A DNA stretch of 64,000 nt. Origin: UBA5109 sp963975155 (GTDB lineage Bacteria > Pseudomonadota > Gammaproteobacteria > Pseudomonadales > Pseudohongiellaceae). The notes beneath the pieces are model-generated. The model saw nothing but the letters and a program-made list of their open reading frames with translations. It was not told where the DNA came from and ran no database searches. This document shows, piece by piece, positions 6,937-14,545 of the stretch (positions are counted from its first letter, which is position 1; each line of letters opens with the position of its first letter). The translations under genes were made by a program, and so were the position numbers. The DNA is taken from NCBI GenBank assembly GCA_963975155.1, contig CAXBFG010000002.1, positions 62,001 through 126,000 on the forward strand. Direction: 5' to 3'.

Positions 6937-8919
6937 ATGCTTAAGTCAATTCGCCTTACCCGCTTACCGGTACTTTCTATACTGATCTTTGTTTTGATGG
7001 GCTGTCAGGCCATTGATTCTTCCGAGCCTGTTCTGCTCATACAGCATCCTCTGGACCCTTTAACTGCCGCCGAGTACACACAGGCAACAAGCATCCTTAA
7101 CAATGCAGGCTACACCAATGCTGCTTCCAGATTTGCGACACTGGAGATACACGATCCTTCCAAGCAGAGTGTCAGGCAATGGCAGGCCGGGGATGACGTT
7201 AACCGTGCGGCCTTTGCCATCATCAAACAGGGCTTGCAAACCTTTGAAGCTGTTGTCGATCTGTCCAACAGTTCAGTACTTTCCTGGCAGGAAATTGAAG
7301 GCGTACAGGCCAGTTTACTGATTGAAGATTATCTCAGCGCCTTTCAGATACTGGCTGAAGATGAAGGGCATATTGCGGCACTTGCAGCGCGCGGCTTAAG
7401 TCCCGAACAAGTTGCCTGCTCGCCAATGACAGTTGGTAACTATAACAATCCTTTATATGCAGGCCGCCGGGTGATTAAAACACCGTGTTATGCCCTGCAG
7501 GGTGAAGGCAGCCGCTTTACTCGGCCTATTGAAGGCCTTTGGGCCGTTGTTGATGTGAATAGCCGGGAAGTCATTGAACTGGTCGATGACGGGATTATCC
7601 CCCTGGCTGAAAATTCTGCTGCTACTTTAGTGCGCACCAATCGCCAGGCGCTGAATGAGACGGTGCTTTACCAGCCCGATGGTGCCAATTTCACGGTGAA
7701 TGGTCATCTTGTTAAATGGGACAACTGGACCCTGCATTATCGTTTGGAAAAACGTTCCGGTCTCGTGGTTTCCGATATCACTTATCGTGATGGTGAGCGT
7801 GAACGATCCATTCTTTACCAGGGCGCGGTTTCTGAATTATTCGTGCCTTATATGGACCCGGATGCGAATTGGTACACGCGCACCTTTCTGGATGCCGGCG
7901 AATATGGTTTTGGTGGCAGTGCAACGCCATTAGCCGCCGGTGTTGATTGCCCTGATACTGCGCTGTTTATTGATGCGCTTATCCCGGATGATCTTTGCGC
8001 TGCCGCCAGTATTCCGGATGCCATTTGTATTTTCGAACGCAACCTGGGTGATGCAGCCTGGCGCCATTTTGAATTTGATTCGGGTTATGAAGGACGGCGT
8101 GCGGTAGAGCTGGTATTAAGAATGGGCGCGGCAATCGGTAATTATGATTATTTTATCGATTGGGTTTTTACCCAGGATGGACGTATCAAACCAAGGATTG
8201 GGGCTTCTGGATACGATGGCTATAAAGGCGTGATCAGTCAGTCCATGGACGACCCGAGCGCCGCCGCAGATACCGCCTTTGGCACCCTGGTTGCGCCGGG
8301 GCTGGTGGGCACCAATCACGATCACTTTTTCAGTTTTCGGCTGGATCTTGATATAGACGGGCTTGATAATTCACTGACGCTTGATCGTTTAGTGCCCAGG
8401 GATGTAGATGGCCCACGCACGGCCTGGGTGGTGGAACCCCAGGTGCCGACGAGCGAACAGGAAGCCATGATTAATTATAATCCGGCGCGGCCAACAAACT
8501 GGAAAGTCGTCAATCCCAATGTCCGAGGCCCTGTTGGACACTCCCCCGGTTTTGTTCTCAAACCCATGAACAGTGTTGCCTATACCTTGCTGGACAGCAG
8601 TGACCCGGCTCATCAACGCGCTGCCTTTACCGGGCATCAATTATGGGTAACGCCTTATCATGCCGATGAACGCTATGCTGCAGGAAATTATGTAAATCAG
8701 GGCGACTTTGGACTCGGCCTGCCCAGCTGGACAGCAGCGAATCGAGCGATTGAGAATACCGACATTGTGCTCTGGTATACCGCCGGCTTCCATCACGTAC
8801 CGCGAGCCGAAGACTTTCCGATTATGCCGAGTGCCTGGCACGAATTTGAACTGATGCCGTTTAACTTTTTTGATCGCAACCCGGCGCTGGATATTCCGCC
8901 TGAGTGGCGCGGTGATTAA
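6937..8919 (+). CDS. Copper amine oxidase, predicted lipoprotein
   Basis: From ATG 6937 (AGAGGA seven bases upstream; the in-frame ATGs at 6913 and 6916 lack such a site) the protein is 660 residues. A lipobox LMGC follows the hydrophobic signal, so it should be lipid-anchored. The catalytic set of copper amine oxidases is visible: catalytic-base Asp319 in FLDAGEYG, topaquinone precursor Tyr403 in GNYDY, copper ligands H461 and H463 in NHDH, and a third His in GFHHVPRAEDFP (H619/H620). The enzyme oxidises primary amines to aldehyde, ammonia and hydrogen peroxide. The length is close to the family norm, without the extra N-terminal domain of the E. coli enzyme. The amine substrate is unknown. 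Confidence 0.92.
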   Translation: MLKSIRLTRLPVLSILIFVLMGCQAIDSSEPVLLIQHPLDPLTAAEYTQATSILNNAGYTNAASRFATLEIHDPSKQSVRQWQAGDDVNRAAFAIIKQGLQTFEAVVDLSNSSVLSWQEIEGVQASLLIEDYLSAFQILAEDEGHIAALAARGLSPEQVACSPMTVGNYNNPLYAGRRVIKTPCYALQGEGSRFTRPIEGLWAVVDVNSREVIELVDDGIIPLAENSAATLVRTNRQALNETVLYQPDGANFTVNGHLVKWDNWTLHYRLEKRSGLVVSDITYRDGERERSILYQGAVSELFVPYMDPDANWYTRTFLDAGEYGFGGSATPLAAGVDCPDTALFIDALIPDDLCAAASIPDAICIFERNLGDAAWRHFEFDSGYEGRRAVELVLRMGAAIGNYDYFIDWVFTQDGRIKPRIGASGYDGYKGVISQSMDDPSAAADTAFGTLVAPGLVGTNHDHFFSFRLDLDIDGLDNSLTLDRLVPRDVDGPRTAWVVEPQVPTSEQEAMINYNPARPTNWKVVNPNVRGPVGHSPGFVLKPMNSVAYTLLDSSDPAHQRAAFTGHQLWVTPYHADERYAAGNYVNQGDFGLGLPSWTAANRAIENTDIVLWYTAGFHHVPRAEDFPIMPSAWHEFELMPFNFFDRNPALDIPPEWRGD

Positions 8920-9054
8920 ATCGCATATTGAAACAGGACATCACTTCAGCCAATCCGGAAAACTTTTTTATAGAATCGCTTTATCGGTATGTCTTATGAT
9001 GTTCAACACAAGGGCTTAAGGCTTCACTATAAGAACAAAAAAAGAATAAAAAAA

Positions 9055-10635
9055 ATGAAAATAAATAATAGAAAAACAAAACTGATTAATATTCTCGCCT
9101 TGGTCGTTCTGGTGATCTCAGCTCCACTAACTGTCAGCGCACAAAAAGCAGATTTTTACGGGCTTGCTCTGCCGGGTGCCGCGACCCTGCAAACGCTTGA
9201 TTTCAATGCTGTTGATTTCAAACCGCTGCCTGTTCTGCACACGGATCAAAACCGGGCAGGACCTACGGGCGAAGCACTGCATGCCCATGTTAAAGCGCTG
9301 ACAGACATTGCACTGCAAAGCCGGGCAAGAAACCCGCAACGCTGGGGCAACTTTTCCGGTTTCCCTGAGGAAGAACTGGTTTATGCCTATCTCAACAATC
9401 GTCTTGCTGATGCCGGTGTGGAAAATATTGTGTTAGAAAGCTTTGATCAGGCTCCCTGGTCGCTGACCACAAACTGGAGTGTGCAACTGATGGGCGCCAA
9501 TGGCGAGTCCATAGAGTTACAGTCTGCCGTGCCGATGGGCGTGGGTAACAGATCTTCCATTGACGCAATAACTGCGCCTTTGATTTATGTCGGTCGCGGT
9601 TCGGCCGCTGATCTTGCCGGGCGCGATATTGCCGGGAAAATCGCCGTGATTCGTGGCGAGACAGCACCGCACTTTTATGATTTTTCCACCAGCGGTTCCA
9701 TGGCCCGTCTTGCTGAGGCCGGTGCTGTTGGCATACTGCGCCTGTGGAATACCCCGGGCAATATGCAAGTACAACTGGGCAACTGCCCAGAGATTTCGTG
9801 TTTCAATCTGGGCGGTGAAGACAGTGCCTTCCTTGAGGCCGTTATAGCAGAAGCGGCGGCGGCCGGTGAGCTGGATAAAATAACGCTTGCTCTGGATATC
9901 AGCGTTGAGCGGGAAGTTCGCCAGGCACTCAACCTGGTCGGCAAAATTGAAGGTTCCGGCGCCAGTGATGAAAACATTATTCTTTTGGCTCATACCGACA
10001 CCTGGTTTTCTGGTGCTGATGATAACGCTTCAGGCCTGGCGGTTCTTATCGGGCTTGCCGACTATTATGGCGCTGCTAATCATCAACCCTTACACGATAT
10101 TTATTTTGTTGCCTCACCCGGTCATCATCATGGCGCAGGCGGTTCGAGTTTTTTTGTTGAGAATTATGCACAACTACTCGACAACAACATTATCGCGATT
10201 AATCTGGAGCATGTGGCATCAACAGGCGTTTCCGTTGTCGACGGTAATTTAATGGATGGCAAGCTGGATAATTACGGCAACATCGCGAATTCGTTTTCTC
10301 CCACCAACTCGGATGGTCAATGGCGCGGCGTGGCCATGTCGAACAAAACACCTTTTCTGGTTTCCGCCTGGGAAAGAGCATCAATGATGAACATGTATAC
10401 ACAGCCAGCTTCGGTTTGGGAGCGCAGCGGTCGGCTTATTCCCGGCGAAGCCATGGCACTTGATGGTGCCGGATTAAATGTCATACAGAACCCGGAAGTT
10501 TCGCATTGGTACCATAGCTCCGGCTCCACTGCAGAAACCGTGTCGCCAGAAAGTCTGGAACGAGCCTATTTATTTTTCAGTGACTTTTTAAATATTGTCG
10601 ATGGGGCGAGTAAAGCTGAAGTTGAAGCACGCTAA
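9055..10635 (+). CDS. M28-like peptidase with PA-like insert, altered active site
   Basis: The product is 526 residues from ATG 9055, which places a signal peptide (ending near TVSAQK) at the N-terminus; an in-frame ATG at 8989 would add 22 basic residues, and neither start has a strong Shine-Dalgarno. Residues about 150-280 resemble a protease-associated domain (LAGRDIAGKIAVIRG). The M28 zinc motifs HTD (H313, D315) and DDNASG (D322) are present. Where M28 enzymes carry the catalytic Glu-Glu pair, this protein reads SPGHHHGAGG (residues 354-363). It may use another residue or be inactive. It follows the amine oxidase gene in the same direction after a 135-base gap and converges with the cycloisomerase gene. 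Confidence 0.75.
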   Translation: MKINNRKTKLINILALVVLVISAPLTVSAQKADFYGLALPGAATLQTLDFNAVDFKPLPVLHTDQNRAGPTGEALHAHVKALTDIALQSRARNPQRWGNFSGFPEEELVYAYLNNRLADAGVENIVLESFDQAPWSLTTNWSVQLMGANGESIELQSAVPMGVGNRSSIDAITAPLIYVGRGSAADLAGRDIAGKIAVIRGETAPHFYDFSTSGSMARLAEAGAVGILRLWNTPGNMQVQLGNCPEISCFNLGGEDSAFLEAVIAEAAAAGELDKITLALDISVEREVRQALNLVGKIEGSGASDENIILLAHTDTWFSGADDNASGLAVLIGLADYYGAANHQPLHDIYFVASPGHHHGAGGSSFFVENYAQLLDNNIIAINLEHVASTGVSVVDGNLMDGKLDNYGNIANSFSPTNSDGQWRGVAMSNKTPFLVSAWERASMMNMYTQPASVWERSGRLIPGEAMALDGAGLNVIQNPEVSHWYHSSGSTAETVSPESLERAYLFFSDFLNIVDGASKAEVEAR

Positions 10636-10695
10636 AACAGTGTGCAAACTAAACGATAAAAACCACGACTTTGTGCTTACGTTATCTGTTCCACC

Positions 10696-11823
10696 TCAGC
10701 TGCGCTGATAGTGAACGAGTTTGTCCTGGTCCAAAGTGACGCCCAGACCAGGTTCATGCTTCACCCAGATTTGATTATCCTTGTACTGCACCGGATTTTG
10801 CACGATATCATCGGCTAACCAGATGGGTCCGACCAGCTCGTTGCCTCCATCGATATTATCCGTAGCCGCCAGCAAGTGCATAAATGCGGCGGTTCCGATT
10901 GAGCTTTCCAGAAAGGTACCGGCATAACAGGCGACACCACTGGCAGCCGCAATTTGCGCAATTTGCTGCGTATTCGTTAAACCGCCGTGCTTAAATATTT
11001 TCAGAGACAACATGTCGGCTGCCTGGAGCTTGTTTATTTCAAGCACATCCTGCGCCGTGCAAATTGATTCATCGGCCAGAATAATCATCGCGGAATCCTT
11101 ACGGATTCTTGCCAGTGCCTGCCGGTTCCAGGCCGCAACCGGTTGCTCCAGCATGGCCATGCCGTGGTCGGCCAGTACAGGCACATATTTTTGTGCTGTC
11201 AGTTCACTCCAGGTAGCATTTAAGTCTCCGCATAAAGTCGCTTTACCTTTTAAGCCTTTGCACAACTCAGCGATATAACTGACATCATCTGCCGGGCTCA
11301 TATAGCCCATTTTCAGCTTGAATTCCTGTGCAACATTGTTGGACATTAACTGTTCGGCTTCTTGCAGATCTGCCTTAGGGTCACCTTGCGCCAGCGGCCA
11401 TTTCAGCGGCATCGATTCGCGTATCAAACCACCGAATAATTCGTAAACAGGCACACCCAGGGCCTGGCCTTTAATATCGAACAAGGCCATTTCCAGCGCC
11501 GCTTTAGCGAAGGGATTATTAGCGGCAACACAGTGCATTTTTTTTAACAGGGCATTTATTTGCAGAGCATTTTCACCTGTTAAAGCCGGTGCAAGATAAG
11601 TGTCGATCATGACCTTAATCGTTTCTACCGCTTCACCTGCCCACCAGGGGCCGCCCGGGGTGGTGGCTTCGCCTATACCGACAAGACCATTGTTTGTATG
11701 AATTTGCACAATGACAAAGGATTTGGAATTAATCGTCGTCGCGGCGAATTTATGAATTCGCTTTAAGGGCAGATCGACAATGCTGGTGGTAATTTTTTCA
11801 ATAATTTCCGTATGCATGTTCAC
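10696..11823 (-). CDS. catB: Muconate/chloromuconate cycloisomerase
   Basis: This 375-residue enolase-superfamily enzyme carries the muconate-lactonising set: KLK (K169 and K171 in FKLKMG), metal ligands in GDLNATW, LEQP and ADES, and the second catalytic lysine in SLKIFKHGG. It converts cis,cis-muconate, or a chlorinated form, to a lactone in the ortho-cleavage pathway. GTG at 11823 is preferred because AGAGG lies six bases before it; an ATG two codons later is possible. It is the last gene of a minus-strand operon, nine bases after the hydrolase gene. The sequence alone does not separate the catechol (CatB) from the chlorocatechol (TfdD/ClcB) type; the neighbouring dienelactone hydrolase favours the latter. 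Confidence 0.87.
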   Translation of the reverse strand: MNMHTEIIEKITTSIVDLPLKRIHKFAATTINSKSFVIVQIHTNNGLVGIGEATTPGGPWWAGEAVETIKVMIDTYLAPALTGENALQINALLKKMHCVAANNPFAKAALEMALFDIKGQALGVPVYELFGGLIRESMPLKWPLAQGDPKADLQEAEQLMSNNVAQEFKLKMGYMSPADDVSYIAELCKGLKGKATLCGDLNATWSELTAQKYVPVLADHGMAMLEQPVAAWNRQALARIRKDSAMIILADESICTAQDVLEINKLQAADMLSLKIFKHGGLTNTQQIAQIAAASGVACYAGTFLESSIGTAAFMHLLAATDNIDGGNELVGPIWLADDIVQNPVQYKDNQIWVKHEPGLGVTLDQDKLVHYQRS

Positions 11824-11832
11824 TGTCGGCCT

Positions 11833-12537
11833 CTATGCAATTGCTTCGAGGCAGGCAACTAATGACGCTTCTGCATTACGCTTTAAGTCAGGATCGCTGC
11901 TATCCAGATCTTCCAGGAAGGCATGCTTGCTACCTGGATACACCTTTACCTTGAGAGCAGCTGTGCTTTCACTTATGGCTTTGAGTCTGGTGACATTATC
12001 CAGCCCGACACGATCATCGGCATCGCCAATTAATACCGTGACCTCGGTCTGTAACTGCTCAAGGTAGTCAAACGCAGGATCCAGTCCATGCTCAGTGGGT
12101 AAACCGGCTGGAAAAGGATAGTAGGCAATATGCCTGGTCTTTACATTTCTTCTGGCTAATTCAAAAACATAGTTGCCGCCCAGACAAAAACCCACCAGCG
12201 CGGTAATTTGATTATCCACAATATATTGCGCGATACGGTCACAACAAAGCGGGTCGTTTAATTTATGGCGACGTTCAAAGGCCGCTTCCCGGCTTACTTC
12301 TTTCAGTTCGCCCAGTTCAGAAAACAAGTCGATCAGATGCGACTGCCAGCCTTGTTCTGCAAAATAGGTCGACATGCTTTGGTAAAAATTATTGCAGCCG
12401 TAGATATCGGTTATCAAGGCGACGCGAACTTCCGAATCGGTATTAGTAGAAAAATCCCAATACCTTAAACCCTTGGATTCTTTTATCTGGTAAGGACCCG
12501 GAGTCGGCAAACCGCCTGGTATAGTGTCATGACACAT
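11833..12537 (-). CDS. Dienelactone hydrolase family protein
   Basis: The 234-residue alpha/beta hydrolase shows the dienelactone hydrolase nucleophile motif GFCLGG, with C118 in place of the usual serine, Asp174 in GDADD and His205 in SKHAF, completing the Cys-Asp-His triad. In modified ortho pathways it opens dienelactone to maleylacetate. No signal peptide is seen, so it is cytoplasmic. It starts 24 bases after the dioxygenase stop and ends 9 bases before the cycloisomerase start, indicating one operon of dioxygenase, hydrolase and cycloisomerase. No maleylacetate reductase gene lies nearby. Confidence 0.88.
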   Translation of the reverse strand: MCHDTIPGGLPTPGPYQIKESKGLRYWDFSTNTDSEVRVALITDIYGCNNFYQSMSTYFAEQGWQSHLIDLFSELGELKEVSREAAFERRHKLNDPLCCDRIAQYIVDNQITALVGFCLGGNYVFELARRNVKTRHIAYYPFPAGLPTEHGLDPAFDYLEQLQTEVTVLIGDADDRVGLDNVTRLKAISESTAALKVKVYPGSKHAFLEDLDSSDPDLKRNAEASLVACLEAIA

Positions 12538-12561
12538 AGTGGTAAGACCTTTTAAACTGAT

Positions 12562-13323
12562 TTAAGCGGCTGGGTCCAACACAACGTCCAGATCCAGGAC
12601 AGCAATACCATTTTCATCTTTTAACTCATGAGTCAGGTCATCAAAGACCGCCCCAACCGGATCGACATCCAGAAATGGTCCGCCCTTAAAATAGGCTTGT
12701 GTGGTCAAGGGTGCATAACCTTCTTTCAGGTATTTAAAATGCACATGTTGCGGACGCATACCCTGCCCCCCGAGCAGTTCTATGATGGTGCCGGTTGGCC
12801 CATGTTCGTTGGAGGTCATCGGATATTCTTTGGGAATCGATCCCATAACGGCATATTTACCTTCGCTGTCTGTGGTGACTTTGCCTCTGAAATATTCCTT
12901 CGGGTAGTCATCACTGTAACCACTGTAGTCACCGTTGGAATCGGCAAACCATATATCCGTAACAACACCTGGAATCGGCTGGCCTTGTAAATCTTTTACC
13001 TGACAGCGAATCAACATGGGCTTGGTATCACCGCGCACTTTTATGCTGTCTGTCACCATGGGCGCGCCTTCCAAAAAATAGGGGCCTTCAACATTGGAAC
13101 GGCTGCCCTGCCGGGTTTTCATTTCTATATCGCAAATGGTCTGGTTTAAAAAACAATCCAGGACCAGCGGAATTTCCCTGGCCTCAGCCAACCCGATCAT
13201 ATGCCTGAAACCCGCACGGTATTCATCGAAGCTAACATCGTGCTTACGCAGCACGCCTCTGATAGCGTCAATAATATCGCCGACAATTAATTGGGCTCTT
13301 TGTAATTTTGCTTGCTCAGTCAT
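12562..13323 (-). CDS. Intradiol ring-cleavage dioxygenase (catechol, chlorocatechol or hydroxyquinol 1,2-dioxygenase)
   Basis: The product is 253 residues, with an N-terminal helical dimerisation region and a C-terminal beta-sandwich. All four non-haem Fe(III) ligands are visible: Tyr133 in SNGDYSGY, Tyr167 in IPKEYPM, and His193 and His195 in RPQHVHF. It opens catechol-type rings between the two hydroxyls to give muconates. GGAG lies nine bases before the ATG. It heads the catabolic operon, and a perfect palindrome about 90 bases upstream is a likely LysR-type site. At 253 residues it is shorter than classical catechol dioxygenases of about 300, and nearer chlorocatechol enzymes. The preferred substrate cannot be settled from the sequence. 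Confidence 0.88.
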   Translation of the reverse strand: MTEQAKLQRAQLIVGDIIDAIRGVLRKHDVSFDEYRAGFRHMIGLAEAREIPLVLDCFLNQTICDIEMKTRQGSRSNVEGPYFLEGAPMVTDSIKVRGDTKPMLIRCQVKDLQGQPIPGVVTDIWFADSNGDYSGYSDDYPKEYFRGKVTTDSEGKYAVMGSIPKEYPMTSNEHGPTGTIIELLGGQGMRPQHVHFKYLKEGYAPLTTQAYFKGGPFLDVDPVGAVFDDLTHELKDENGIAVLDLDVVLDPAA

Positions 13324-13413
13324 CGTGAGAATCTCCAGGATTTTTTATGGCAATTTTTAAGCACAATAATAGTCAACAGCAGCAGAATCCAATACCGATT
13401 GTGCTCTGGCTTG

Positions 13414-13429
13414 ATACCTAAAAAGGTAT
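13414..13429. promoter_or_regulatory. LysR-type operator candidate before the dioxygenase operon
   Basis: ATACCT-AAAA-AGGTAT is a perfect palindrome, 85 bases upstream of the dioxygenase start and 8 bases past the regulator stop. It resembles the ATAC-N7-GTAT sites of CatR/BenM/ClcR regulators, with slightly different spacing. Related palindromes occur at 14389 and 14443. Confidence 0.6.
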
Positions 13430-13436
13430 TGAGTGC

Positions 13437-14321
13437 TTATTCAGTACTGTTTTGAATGACTTGCAGAAAGGCTTCCAGCACGGGGGCACGGCGCTCTGTT
13501 AAATGTATGCAGCACAGTTCGGCATGGAATTCAGGGTTGCCCAGCGGAATAAATCTGACAGCAGGAATTTTAATATTACAGGCAGAGTGTGGTACTAAAG
13601 CAACTCCTAAACCAACGCTGACCAACACCAGGGCGCTGATCACATCTTCTGTTTCCTGCACGATGTTGGGCACAAAGCCTGCTTTACGACATTCGGCAAT
13701 CGTCTGATCGGCAAACCCGGGACGATTGTCGCGGGGAAACACGATCAGCGCTTCAGCAGCCAGGGCTTTCATCGCAACAGTTTTTGCCTTAGACAGTGCA
13801 TGACTATTTGATACCGCAACATAGATAGGTTCTTTGGCAATAGTCTGTGTGGTGATCCCAGGCTCATCATTTACGTGACGAATAATGCCGATGTGTATGC
13901 TGTGATTGCGCAAATTCAGCAACTGCTCATTTTTATTCATATTGTGCATATCAATCTGCGCCTGCGGATGACTTTGCTTAAAACGCGCGATCAAACGCGG
14001 CAATAAGTCGAAAACAGTAGAGCCCTGATAACCGATTACCAGCCGCCCGATTTCGCCACGTTTGGCCTGCAGGGTACGTTCATAGGCTCGCTCCACGGTG
14101 AGCAATATATTGCGCGCTTCCTTAAGAAATACCTCACCTTCATTGGTCAGTTCAACGCCATGCGGATGGCGAATAAACAGGTCCACCTCCAGGTCTTTCT
14201 CAATTTGCTGAATGCTGCGCGAAAGCGGCGGCTGACTCATATGCAGGCGTACTGCCGCCCTGCCAAAATTAAGTTCTTCGGCGACGGCGATAAACTGTCT
14301 GAGTTTCTTCAAGTCGAACAA
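13437..14321 (-). CDS. LysR-type transcriptional regulator (CatR/TfdR-like)
   Basis: The 294-residue protein has the LysR winged helix at residues 1-60 (MFDLKKLRQFIAVAEELNFG, then SQPPLSRSIQQIEKDL) and a two-lobe effector domain to the end. The start is TTG at 14321 with AAGGAGAG four bases upstream; no in-frame ATG lies near. CatR, BenM, ClcR and TfdR belong to this group and respond to muconates. Its position between the monooxygenase gene (divergent) and the dioxygenase operon (same strand, downstream), with palindromes in both gaps, argues that it controls both units. Inducer identity is inference. Confidence 0.9.
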   Translation of the reverse strand: MFDLKKLRQFIAVAEELNFGRAAVRLHMSQPPLSRSIQQIEKDLEVDLFIRHPHGVELTNEGEVFLKEARNILLTVERAYERTLQAKRGEIGRLVIGYQGSTVFDLLPRLIARFKQSHPQAQIDMHNMNKNEQLLNLRNHSIHIGIIRHVNDEPGITTQTIAKEPIYVAVSNSHALSKAKTVAMKALAAEALIVFPRDNRPGFADQTIAECRKAGFVPNIVQETEDVISALVLVSVGLGVALVPHSACNIKIPAVRFIPLGNPEFHAELCCIHLTERRAPVLEAFLQVIQNSTE

Positions 14322-14388
14322 CAGACTCTCCTTAAGCTTGTCTGGCTTTTAATATTATTAATACGCTTATCGATTGATAGCCTTCCTC

Positions 14389-14404
14389 ATACCTTATTGG
14401 GTAT
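14389..14404. promoter_or_regulatory. LysR-type operator candidate in the divergent promoter
   Basis: ATACC-TTATTG-GGTAT is a palindrome with 5-base arms and the same arm sequence and length as the site at 13414. It lies about 70 bases upstream of the regulator start and 140 bases upstream of the monooxygenase start. A half-site AAGGTATTGG follows at about 14420. Confidence 0.55.
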
Positions 14405-14442
14405 TGATCCGGTGTGAATAAGGTATTGGAATTCATCGCCGC

Positions 14443-14456
14443 ATACTAGTTAGTAT
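14443..14456. promoter_or_regulatory. Second palindrome in the divergent promoter
   Basis: ATACTA-GT-TAGTAT, perfect 6-base arms, about 90 bases upstream of the monooxygenase start. It keeps the ATAC...GTAT frame and may be a second LysR contact (activation site). Function is inferred from position only. Confidence 0.45.
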
Positions 14457-14545
14457 TTTTCACAGCGTTTAGCTACCGTTACCGTACCTTAGTTGGACAT
14501 TGATAAAGCAAGAGTAGTAAAGACCATAAAAAAGGCGAATATTCC

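Noticed and set aside
9517..9993. 158-codon minus-strand frame inside the M28-like peptidase gene
   Set aside because: Antisense to recognisable PA and M28 motifs; no independent support.
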